Shown one piece after another: positions 32,898-40,562 of a stretch of 64,000 nt of DNA. The position numbers and the translations under genes are program-made. The stretch is from positions 991,071 to 1,055,070 of the forward strand of contig NZ_FLQT01000003.1 of the NCBI RefSeq assembly GCF_900088125.1, in the 5' to 3' direction. Origin of the DNA: Peptoniphilus pacaensis (lineage in GTDB: Bacteria > Bacillota > Clostridia > Tissierellales > Peptoniphilaceae). Positions within the stretch are counted from its first letter, which is position 1, and each line of letters starts with the position of its first letter. The notes beneath the pieces are model-generated. The model was not told the origin of the DNA and did not search any database. It was given only the letters and a program-made list of their open reading frames with translations.

Positions 32898-34433
32898 TTA
32901 CTCATTGACCATAAGGTAGTTGTAGGCGCCGAGGGCGGCGGTGGCTCCGCTTCCGGCGGCGATGACGATTTGCTTAAAGAGAGTATCCGAGGAGTCTCCT
33001 GCGGCAAACACTCTTTCCACATTGGTCGATCCGTCTTTTGCCGTGAGGATTTCGCCTCGGTCGGAAAGTTCGACGGCGGAATCTTTCAGCCACTCCGTAT
33101 TGGGCACCAGACCCACTTGAATAAAGCAGCCGGAAATGGCGATTTCCGCTTCATCTCCGCTGATTCTGTCCGTGTAGGCGAGCTTTTCCACCTTGCCGTC
33201 GCCGTAAAGGCCCGTAGTTTGGGCATTGGTAATGACCTTCACATTGGAGAGGGTCTTTAATTTTTTCAACAGGGCGTCGTCCGCCTTGAGGTCCGGTAAA
33301 AATTCCAAGACGGTGACGTGCTTGGCGAGGCCGGCGAGGTCGATGGCCGCCTCGATGCCGGAGTTGCCGCCGCCGATGACGGCCACATTTTTCCCCTTGT
33401 AGAGGGGACCGTCACAGTGGGTACAATAGGCGACGCCTTTGTTTCTGAATTCGATTTCGCCGGGAATGCCGATGAGCCGCCAGCGGGCGCCGGTGGCGAT
33501 GATCAGGGTCTTGGCAAAAAGTTTGGCGCCGTTATCCAGACTGACCTCCACCTTGTCGCCCGGGGCTTCGATGCCGTCGGCGAGGACGCCGGTCATGATG
33601 TCCACATCCAGGGCTGCGACCTGGGCCTGCATTTGGTCCATAAAGTCGGGGCCTTCCGTGTATTTAAAGCCGGGAATATTTTCGATGGCCAAGGTTTCTT
33701 TGACCTGACCGCCGAATTCGCCGGCGACGAGGCCGGTTTTAATGCCCTTTCTCGCGGCGTAGATGGCGGCTGTAGCCGCTGCCGGGCCGCCGCCGATAAT
33801 CAAGGTATCGAAGAGGGGCTTGTCCTTAAATTCGTCCTTGTCCACCTTGCTGCCCAGCTTCGTCAAGAGGCTCGAAAGGGATTGCTTGCCTCCTTCGAAA
33901 AAGTCTCCGTCCTTAAAAATGGCGGGCACGGCGAGAACGTCTCTGGATTCCGCCAGCTCTTGGAAGCTGCCGCCGTCGATCATGGTGTGGTTGATCGTCG
34001 GATTGAGGATGGCCATAATGTTTAAGGCCTGAACCACGTCGGGGCAGTTGTGGCAAGAAAGGGACACGACGGTTTCGAAATCCGCCGGCGCCAGGCCTTG
34101 GATTCGCTTTTTGTCGGCATCATCTATTTTCGGCGCCACGCCGCCCGCCTGGAGCATGGCCAGGGCGAAGGAGGCGAACTCGTGGCCCAAGGGAAGGCCG
34201 GCGAAGACGATCCTGCCGTGGTCGAAGCTTCCCTTGATCTCAAAGGAAGGACTGTAGGTCAGCTCCTTTTCCACCAAGGTGATCTTGTCCGACAAGGCCG
34301 CCACTTCTTCGACAAAGTCTCGGACTTTTTTGGAATTTTCGTCGTCATGATGAGCAGAAAGCCCAATAGTGACCTCCGTTTTCAAGAGGTCAAAGTATTG
34401 GGCCAACTGGTTTTTTAGATTTGTATCTAACAT
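32898..34433 (-). CDS. ahpF: Alkyl hydroperoxide reductase subunit F
   Basis: AhpF is the NADH-dependent flavoprotein that recharges AhpC. The 511-residue length is normal. An N-terminal double-thioredoxin-fold domain carries its CxxC in SLSCHNCPDVV near residue 129. The thioredoxin-reductase-like part has the FAD motif IIGGGPAAATAA (about 211-222), the redox CxxC in YCTHCDGP near 345, the NAD motif VIGGGNSGIEAA (about 357-368) and a C-terminal VFAAGDSSD. The ATG is two bases after the ahpC stop, with a GGTAGG site inside ahpC. It completes the peroxide-defence operon. Confidence 0.95.
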   Translation of the reverse strand: MLDTNLKNQLAQYFDLLKTEVTIGLSAHHDDENSKKVRDFVEEVAALSDKITLVEKELTYSPSFEIKGSFDHGRIVFAGLPLGHEFASFALAMLQAGGVAPKIDDADKKRIQGLAPADFETVVSLSCHNCPDVVQALNIMAILNPTINHTMIDGGSFQELAESRDVLAVPAIFKDGDFFEGGKQSLSSLLTKLGSKVDKDEFKDKPLFDTLIIGGGPAAATAAIYAARKGIKTGLVAGEFGGQVKETLAIENIPGFKYTEGPDFMDQMQAQVAALDVDIMTGVLADGIEAPGDKVEVSLDNGAKLFAKTLIIATGARWRLIGIPGEIEFRNKGVAYCTHCDGPLYKGKNVAVIGGGNSGIEAAIDLAGLAKHVTVLEFLPDLKADDALLKKLKTLSNVKVITNAQTTGLYGDGKVEKLAYTDRISGDEAEIAISGCFIQVGLVPNTEWLKDSAVELSDRGEILTAKDGSTNVERVFAAGDSSDTLFKQIVIAAGSGATAALGAYNYLMVNE

Positions 34434-34434
34434 A

Positions 34435-35004
34435 TTAGATTTTACCTACCAGGTCCAGACCCGGCGTAAGGGTGGCGTCCGCTTCGCTTTCCCACTTGGC
34501 GGGGCAAGCTTCACCCGGGTGTTCGGCGACGTATTTGGCCGCCTTGACCTTGTTAATATTGACATTGGCTTTTCTGCCGATGCCGTCGGCGTTGATTTCA
34601 ATGGTTTGAATCACATTGTCCGGATCGATAACCAGGGTGGCGCGATGGGCCTTGCCCGAATCGTCGAGGAGGCCGAGTTCTCCGGTCAGTTCTTTATTGG
34701 AATCGCCGATCATGGTGTATTGAATCTTGCCGATGGCTTCGGAATGATCGTGCCATGCTTTGTGAACGAAGTGGGTGTCCACGGAAACCGAATACACTTC
34801 GGCGCCCAGGGATTTTAATTCGTCGTAAGATTCCTGCATATCTTCGAGCTCCGTGGGGCAGACGAAAGTAAAGTCGGCGGGGTAGAAGATAAGAACGGTG
34901 TAAGAGCCCTTCAAGTCTTCGTCGGACACCGTGACGAATTCGTCCTTCGCCGGATTATAAGCGTCGAGTTTAAACTCCGGTAATGTTTTTCCTATTAAAG
35001 CCAT
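34435..35004 (-). CDS. ahpC: Peroxiredoxin AhpC
   Basis: AhpC is a typical 2-Cys peroxiredoxin that reduces hydrogen peroxide, organic peroxides and peroxynitrite. The 189-residue protein has the peroxidatic cysteine C49 in FTFVCPTE and the resolving cysteine near 169 in GEACPAKW. It also has the GGLG-equivalent region needed for decamer control. The ATG has AAGGAG upstream. It is first in the ahpC-ahpF operon behind a strong promoter covered by a PerR/Fur-like box, so peroxide or iron control is likely. Confidence 0.96.
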   Translation of the reverse strand: MALIGKTLPEFKLDAYNPAKDEFVTVSDEDLKGSYTVLIFYPADFTFVCPTELEDMQESYDELKSLGAEVYSVSVDTHFVHKAWHDHSEAIGKIQYTMIGDSNKELTGELGLLDDSGKAHRATLVIDPDNVIQTIEINADGIGRKANVNINKVKAAKYVAEHPGEACPAKWESEADATLTPGLDLVGKI

Positions 35005-35046
35005 AATTTTCTCCTTATATTTCTAAAAAATCATACTGCATCTTAC

Positions 35047-35083
35047 TAATGATAATTATAATCAATTCATCGGGCAAAGTCAA
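35047..35083 (-). promoter_or_regulatory. ahpC promoter with an overlapping PerR-like box
   Basis: On the minus strand, TTGACT (35078-35083) and TATAAT (35055-35060) are 17 bases apart. The 15-mer TTATAATTATCATTA at 35047-35061 covers the -10 and matches the remembered PerR consensus TTATAATNATTATAA at 12 of 14 defined positions. Confidence 0.65.
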
Positions 35084-35098
35084 ACACCGGACCACTCT

Positions 35099-37366
35099 TT
35101 AGCCGCTGACTTTTTTCAATTCTTCCACCATATTCAAGCCCTTAATCTTCCTGCGTCCCAAGGCCTGGGCCGCGGCAAAGACGGCGAGGTCCAAGGCGTA
35201 GATAGTTACATAGCTCTTGGCGGCGAAGTGGGGCTCCATGTAGACGGAAAGCTTCGATACGGACAGGGCGAAGAGGTAGCGCACCAGAGGATCAAAAAGA
35301 GGCAGGCTCAGGGGATAAAAGAGCGCCACGGCGATCCCCATGCCCAAGAGATAGACGGATGCCACTTCCCCGTCTCCGTAGCCGAAAATTTTCAGGTAGC
35401 AAATATCCTTTTGAGATTTTTCCAAAATCAGCTTGCTTACGGTATAGACCAGAGTAAAATAGAAAACCATGGCCAAGATACGGGTGGTAAGCAGGGCACC
35501 GTTGAAATTTTCTAAAAAGGCCTCCAGATATGCGCCGGTCTTTGCCCGGTCGATGGTGGTAAGAAGTCGGTCGTCGTCCACGTGCAGGGGCTTTTGAGAC
35601 CAATAGAGATTGAAATTCCCTGCGTCCTTGTCGATAAATTTATTCAGTGCCTCCATGGGCATCAATGCCTGAACGGAGTGAATGTCATGGGCAATGGCGG
35701 CGACTTTTAATTTCCTGTATTCCTTTTTGCCGGGAAGTTTTACTTCGATGGTGTCGCCGATGTTTAGGTCGTCCCGTTTGGCGAGGCCTGTAGAGATCAC
35801 GACCTCGTCGGCCTTCATGGTCGTGGGCAGATCCTTGTCGTAGGCCGTATTCTTGTCCGGGCCAAGGAGATTCAGATCGCTTTTGTCGTCGCCCTTTTTA
35901 TAATCCATGGTCAGGCTCAAGCCCTTGTCGGCGTGAACGTCGGGATCCGGTGCCTTTATCATGTAGGTGTAGTTGTACTTCATGTCTCGCTTTATCGAGT
36001 CTGCATAGTCGTCGAACATGGGGCCCATGGCCATGGAGAAGAGAAGAAGCACATTGCCCACGAACATACCGAAGAACAGGGCGAGGATATTTAATCGATT
36101 TTCCCCCAGGATCCGCAGACGGGCGGCGCGCAAAAGGGAAAGGCCCTCCAGAGACGGTGCGCTCCTTCTTTTTTTGCGATAAAATTCCCGCCGCAAAAAG
36201 CGTAGGGGCGACAGGCGGAAGTAGCGCATAAGAAGCAGGCGGTTGACGAGCCATACGATGCCCAAGGGAATCAAGGTGGTGATGGCGAAGGCCTTCAGCG
36301 AAAGGACGGGCACAAAGGGCGGCAGATTATAAGATGTGTAGTAAAGGTCGGCGTACAGCTCATAGCCCTTCACATAGGCGACAATATTGCCCGCCACCCC
36401 GGCGAAAATCGTGAGGCAGGTGGGGACCAGGCTGTAGTGGCGTATCAGGGCTTTCGTCTCGTAGCCCATGGAGAGGAGGGTGCCGATTACCGGCGCCTCT
36501 TCCCGCAACAGGCCCCGGGTTTGCAGGGCGCTGATAAAGCCCAGGGAAATAAACAGAAGCACCATGGTGATCACCATCATCGGTACATCGCCGCCCATGT
36601 CGTCGACAAAGTATTGGATGCAGCGATTGTCGTAAGTGGTGGTGGCGCCGAGAAGGGGACCCGAGCTTTGTGCATCGGAGAGAATGTCTTCGAACTTGTC
36701 CCGCGCCGCATCCTCCGACAGGCGAGCGTGATTTCTGTAGGCGTAGAGGTAATTCGCTTTTTCCTTCAGGGAATCGAAGGTCTCTTTCGTGACGAAGGCT
36801 ACGGAAAAATGCTTCGTGTCCATGGCCAGATCTCCTTGGGTTTTTAAAATGGTGGAGTAATCCGGCGTAGCCACCAGAGCCGTAATCACATAATCGTCGC
36901 CGTCGAGGATGAGCCTGTCGCCGACCTTAAGCTCGCTCGCTTTGGCCAAGTTGGCGGCGATGGCCACCTCGTTTTTCTTTTCCGGCAGACGGCCGGCGTG
37001 AATGGCGGCGGTATTGATCTCGTCCCGATTGACGAAGGTACGAAGTGTTTTTTCCCGGGAATCGTCATCGCCGGGGATGCGGAAGCTGACGTCCTTGTAA
37101 AAATTTTCCGCGAGATCCAAATCCCTTTTCTCTATGGCCTCCTTCGCCTCTTTTGTTAAAGGATCCGCCATAAGAAACTGCCCGTCCTCCACCTTGTTTT
37201 CCCGAAGACCCCGGTAGTAAATGGGCTTAATGGAATTTTGGCTGATGAAAAAGGACGAGATAAATGTCACGGTGAGAAGGGAGATGAAAAACAGGGGCAA
37301 ATAGGTGCCGGGCTTTTTAAAAAACAGCCGAGGTATTCGCCGGTGAATGGGGTTTTTCATTACCAT
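35099..37366 (-). CDS. ABC transporter permease, FtsX/MacB type
   Basis: This 755-residue permease has an N-terminal helix (about 19-40), a large extracytoplasmic domain (about 45-245), three helices around 265-385, then a second half with another external domain (about 450-640) and three final helices. This two-FtsX-domain plan is that of bacterial exporters with a separate ATPase, as in peptide-resistance or lipoprotein-type exporters. The substrate is unknown. The ATG at 37366 overlaps the ATPase stop; another ATG six bases on is equally plausible from the AGGAGG spacing. Both genes sit behind one promoter with a palindromic operator. Confidence 0.88.
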   Translation of the reverse strand: MVMKNPIHRRIPRLFFKKPGTYLPLFFISLLTVTFISSFFISQNSIKPIYYRGLRENKVEDGQFLMADPLTKEAKEAIEKRDLDLAENFYKDVSFRIPGDDDSREKTLRTFVNRDEINTAAIHAGRLPEKKNEVAIAANLAKASELKVGDRLILDGDDYVITALVATPDYSTILKTQGDLAMDTKHFSVAFVTKETFDSLKEKANYLYAYRNHARLSEDAARDKFEDILSDAQSSGPLLGATTTYDNRCIQYFVDDMGGDVPMMVITMVLLFISLGFISALQTRGLLREEAPVIGTLLSMGYETKALIRHYSLVPTCLTIFAGVAGNIVAYVKGYELYADLYYTSYNLPPFVPVLSLKAFAITTLIPLGIVWLVNRLLLMRYFRLSPLRFLRREFYRKKRRSAPSLEGLSLLRAARLRILGENRLNILALFFGMFVGNVLLLFSMAMGPMFDDYADSIKRDMKYNYTYMIKAPDPDVHADKGLSLTMDYKKGDDKSDLNLLGPDKNTAYDKDLPTTMKADEVVISTGLAKRDDLNIGDTIEVKLPGKKEYRKLKVAAIAHDIHSVQALMPMEALNKFIDKDAGNFNLYWSQKPLHVDDDRLLTTIDRAKTGAYLEAFLENFNGALLTTRILAMVFYFTLVYTVSKLILEKSQKDICYLKIFGYGDGEVASVYLLGMGIAVALFYPLSLPLFDPLVRYLFALSVSKLSVYMEPHFAAKSYVTIYALDLAVFAAAQALGRRKIKGLNMVEELKKVSG

Positions 37367-38055
37367 TGCACCTCCTCGGCGGAGAGGATGTGTTCATTTT
37401 CTTCATAGGACTTCAGGGCGCCGTCGTGAAGGCGGAGAACCACTCCGCACATAGAGGCGATGGCCTCGTTGTGGGTGGCGATAATCACTGTAGTTCTGTA
37501 CTTTCGATTCAGATCCTCGATTAAGTGCAAGACGGCCTTGGCGCTTTCGTAGTCCAAGGCGCCGGTGGGTTCGTCGCAAATAAAGAGGGAGGGCTTTTTC
37601 GCCATGGCACGAGCAATGGACACTCGCTGGGCCTGGCCGCCGGAAATTTCCGAGGGGAATTTATGTAGCTGATCGCCGATGCCCAGCTCCTCGGCCAAGG
37701 TGTCTACGTCCAGGGGATCGTCGGAAAGGTAGGCGCCGGTCAGAATATTTTCCCGAACGGTTAAATTTTCCACCAGATTATAGAATTGGAAGACGAAGCC
37801 CAGCTGCTTTCTACGGTAGCGCTCCAGCTCTTTTTTATTCATCGGCGCCAGGTGATTGCCCGCCACGATAATGTCGCCCTCGTCCATGGTCTCGATGCCG
37901 CCTAAAATATTCAGCAGGGTGGATTTCCCCGAGCCCGAAGGGCCTAAGAGACAGGCCATGCACCCGTCGGGCAGAGTAAAGGTGACGTCCTTTAAAACGT
38001 GGAGCCGTTGATCTTTTGTGCCGTAGCTTTTATGTAAATGGTCGATAGTAATCAT
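37360..38055 (-). CDS. ABC transporter ATP-binding protein, LolD/MacB type
   Basis: The 231-residue ATPase powers the adjacent permease. Walker A GPSGSGKST (about 38-46), the Q-loop in FVFQFYNLV (about 89-97), the ABC signature ISGGQAQRV (about 137-145), Walker B LFICDEPTGALD (about 157-168) and the H-loop in ATHNEA are all intact. The family serves MacB-like, tripartite or antimicrobial-peptide exporters rather than classic uptake systems. GGAGG precedes the ATG. A strong promoter with a 17-base palindrome just downstream of the -10 suggests induction by the exported compound. Confidence 0.93.
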   Translation of the reverse strand: MITIDHLHKSYGTKDQRLHVLKDVTFTLPDGCMACLLGPSGSGKSTLLNILGGIETMDEGDIIVAGNHLAPMNKKELERYRRKQLGFVFQFYNLVENLTVRENILTGAYLSDDPLDVDTLAEELGIGDQLHKFPSEISGGQAQRVSIARAMAKKPSLFICDEPTGALDYESAKAVLHLIEDLNRKYRTTVIIATHNEAIASMCGVVLRLHDGALKSYEENEHILSAEEVQW

Positions 38056-38072
38056 GGGAACCTCCTTTTTGG

Positions 38073-38122
38073 TTGATAGTTGCTATCAAGTCAATTCTAT
38101 GCCAGGAGGCTCTCTTTGTCTA
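38073..38122 (-). promoter_or_regulatory. Promoter and palindromic operator of the ABC exporter
   Basis: On the minus strand, TAGACA (38117-38122) and TAGAAT (38094-38099) are 17 bases apart. The palindrome TTGATAG-TTG-CTATCAA at 38073-38089 covers the transcription start region, where a repressor would block initiation. No regulator gene adjoins it. Confidence 0.6.
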
Positions 38123-38171
38123 TAAAATTATTGCCGGCTCATATATTTTTTTTTATTTTCATTATGCCCGT

Positions 38172-38202
38172 AAAAAAATCCCCTCGACTTGCGAGGGGAA
38201 AG
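38172..38202 (-). terminator. Terminator of acn-icd-cit
   Basis: On the minus strand, a TCCCCTCG/CGAGGGGA stem with a five-base loop is followed by seven T, directly after the citrate synthase stop. Confidence 0.85.
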
Positions 38203-38204
38203 CT

Positions 38205-39563
38205 TTATTGGGTTCTGTCGTCCATGGACAGGTATTTTTTTCTTGAGTTTAAGTGGACGTAGGCCGGGCGAATGATCTTCTTGTCCTGAACCTGCTCCAA
38301 GCGGTGGGCACACCAGCCCGCCATGCGCGCCGTGGCGAAGAGGGGGGTGTAGAGATCCCGGGGGATGCCCAGCATTTGATAGACCAGGCCCGAGTACAAG
38401 TCGATATTGGCGGTGAGGGGATAGCTCGTGCCGTTTCGCTCTTGCAAAAGCCGTCCGCCGATGTCTTCGACTAAGCGAATGAAATTGTATTGATCGCTGT
38501 AGCCCTTTTCTTCGGCGAGGACCTTGGCCTGTTCCTTCAGCAGTTCCGCCCGCGGGTCGCTTAATGTATAGACGGCGTGGCCGATCCCGTAGATCAGGCC
38601 CTTTTCGTCGAAGGCCTGTCCGCCTAGGATGCGGCGCAGGTAGTCTTCGATGTCGTTTTCATTGTGAATGTCACGCACATTGGAGGCGATGTCGTCCAAC
38701 ATGGCGGAGCACATGAGATTGGCGCCGCCGTGGCGAGGTCCCTTTAAGGAGCCCAGGGCCGTGCCGATGGCACTGTAGGTGTCCGTGCCCGAGGAGGAGA
38801 CCACGTGGGTGGCGAAGGTGGAGTTGTTCCCGCCGCCGTGTTCCGCGTGGAGGACCAGCATCAGGTCGAGGATCTTGGCTTCGGCGTCGGTGTAATCGGA
38901 ATTTTTCCGAATCAAAGACAGAATCACTTCCGCCGTGGACATGTCTTTGTCCGGGTAGTGGATGACCAAGCTGTCCCCGTCGATGTAGTGCTTCTTGGCT
39001 TGGTAGTTGTAAGCCATGATCAAAGGCGTCTTGGCGATGAGGCCCACGCTTTGGCGCAGCACATTGGCCGTGGAGGTGCTGTCGGGATCCGCGTCGTAGG
39101 AGTAGAGGCACAGGGTGGAGCGCATCATCTTGTTCATAACGTCTCTGCCCGGCACTTTCAGTATCGTATCTTCTAAGTAATTTTTCGGCAGTTCGCGCTC
39201 TTCCCGCAGGAGGCCCTTAAAGAAAGTCAGATCTTTTTTCGTGGGCAGATTGCCGAAGAGCAGGGTATAGGCGATTTCTTCGTAGCCGAAGCGATTGGTC
39301 TCCTTAAAATCCTTGACCATGTCCTTGACGGAATAGCCGCGGTAGAGGAGATCCCCTTCCATGGGAATCTTTTTGCCGTCGATTTTTTCGTAGCCGGTGA
39401 CGTAGCCGATGCGGGTAATGCCCACGAGCACGCCGGTGCCGTCGGAGTCGCGCAAGCCGTGTTTCACATCGTACTTGGCATAAAGTTCGCGATTGATCGT
39501 ATCCCGTTTCGTGATTTTTTCCGCCAGATCGTCTAAGCGGTGATCCATTTTTTGATTAAGCAT
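38205..39563 (-). CDS. gltA: Citrate synthase
   Basis: Citrate synthase condenses oxaloacetate and acetyl-CoA. The 452-residue protein is the longer Gram-positive anaerobe form. Catalytic histidines are visible in LVLHAEHGGGNNSTF (near 240) and GIGHAVYTLSDPRA (near 328), and the catalytic aspartate in TANIDLYSGLVY (near 390). RPAYVHL is near the C-terminus. The start has AGGTG upstream, ten bases after the isocitrate dehydrogenase stop. It is the last gene of acn-icd-cit, a compact set that makes 2-oxoglutarate from oxaloacetate for glutamate synthesis in an anaerobe without a full cycle. Confidence 0.94.
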   Translation of the reverse strand: MLNQKMDHRLDDLAEKITKRDTINRELYAKYDVKHGLRDSDGTGVLVGITRIGYVTGYEKIDGKKIPMEGDLLYRGYSVKDMVKDFKETNRFGYEEIAYTLLFGNLPTKKDLTFFKGLLREERELPKNYLEDTILKVPGRDVMNKMMRSTLCLYSYDADPDSTSTANVLRQSVGLIAKTPLIMAYNYQAKKHYIDGDSLVIHYPDKDMSTAEVILSLIRKNSDYTDAEAKILDLMLVLHAEHGGGNNSTFATHVVSSSGTDTYSAIGTALGSLKGPRHGGANLMCSAMLDDIASNVRDIHNENDIEDYLRRILGGQAFDEKGLIYGIGHAVYTLSDPRAELLKEQAKVLAEEKGYSDQYNFIRLVEDIGGRLLQERNGTSYPLTANIDLYSGLVYQMLGIPRDLYTPLFATARMAGWCAHRLEQVQDKKIIRPAYVHLNSRKKYLSMDDRTQ

Positions 39564-39572
39564 CTCACACCT

Positions 39573-40562
39573 CTATCTTTCTATCAGGGCGCGGACATAC
39601 GCCTCGGTACTTAACTTGCCGCCGAGATCCGCCGTGCGCGTCTCGGGATCGGACAGGACGTCGTAAATGGCGCGACGAATTTTTTCTGCCGATTCGCCTT
39701 CGCCTATGTCGTCGAGCATGAGACAGGCGCTCAGAAGCATGGCCGTGGGATTGGCGATGCCCTTGCCCTGAATGTCGGGAGCCGAGCCGTGGACGGATTC
39801 GTAAATAGCCATGTCCTTGCCCTTGTTCATGCCGGGAATCATGCCCAAGCCGCCGATGAGGCCTGCGCCTAAGTCGGAGAGGATGTCGCCGTAAAGGTTT
39901 TCCGTGACGATAACATCGAACTGCGCCGGATTCATCACCATCTGCATGGCCATATTGTCCACGAGGATTTCCTTCATGGGCACGGAATAGTCCTTGGCCA
40001 CCTCCCGGGCCACGTCTAAAAACAAACCATCCGTGGCCTTCATAATATTGGCCTTGGTCACCACGGCCACGGATCGGCGATGATTGGCCTCGGCGTAGTC
40101 GAAGGCCGCGCGGATGATCCGCTCCGATTTGTCCCGGGTAATGATTTTAATGGAGTGGGCCTCGTTTTCGGAGATCACTTCCTCCACGCCGGCGTAGAGA
40201 TCTTCCGTGTTTTCCCGGAAGAGAACCATGTCCACGTCGTCGAACTTCATGGGCAGATCCGCCGCGGGCTTTATGGGGCGAATGTTTTGGTAGAGATCGT
40301 ATTTTTTTCTCAGCTCCACATTGAGACTTCTGAAGCCGTAGCCGATGGGAGTGGTAATGGGGCCTTTCAAGGCGATTTTATTTCTCTCCAGGGATTCGAA
40401 GAGGGCGTCGGGGAGATAGGTGCCTTCTCTTTCAAAGACCGCCTTGCCCGCGTTCACCTCCTCAAAGCTCACCGGAACCTTCATGGCTTCGAAGACCTTC
40501 TTTACCGCCTCGGCGATTTCGGGACCGATGCCGTCGCCGGGAATAAGTGTTACGGTTTTCAT
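39573..40562 (-). CDS. icd: Isocitrate dehydrogenase (NAD-type, isocitrate/isopropylmalate family)
   Basis: This 329-residue enzyme belongs to the beta-decarboxylating dehydrogenase family. GDGIGPEI (about 9-16), FRENTEDLYAGVE (about 114-126) with the NTED pattern usual in isocitrate rather than isopropylmalate dehydrogenases, and VTENLYGDILSDLGAGLIGGLG (about 215-236) are visible. Its position between aconitase and citrate synthase confirms the role: isocitrate to 2-oxoglutarate. The short length suggests the NAD-dependent form. Its ATG overlaps the aconitase stop by four bases. Confidence 0.92.
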   Translation of the reverse strand: MKTVTLIPGDGIGPEIAEAVKKVFEAMKVPVSFEEVNAGKAVFEREGTYLPDALFESLERNKIALKGPITTPIGYGFRSLNVELRKKYDLYQNIRPIKPAADLPMKFDDVDMVLFRENTEDLYAGVEEVISENEAHSIKIITRDKSERIIRAAFDYAEANHRRSVAVVTKANIMKATDGLFLDVAREVAKDYSVPMKEILVDNMAMQMVMNPAQFDVIVTENLYGDILSDLGAGLIGGLGMIPGMNKGKDMAIYESVHGSAPDIQGKGIANPTAMLLSACLMLDDIGEGESAEKIRRAIYDVLSDPETRTADLGGKLSTEAYVRALIER

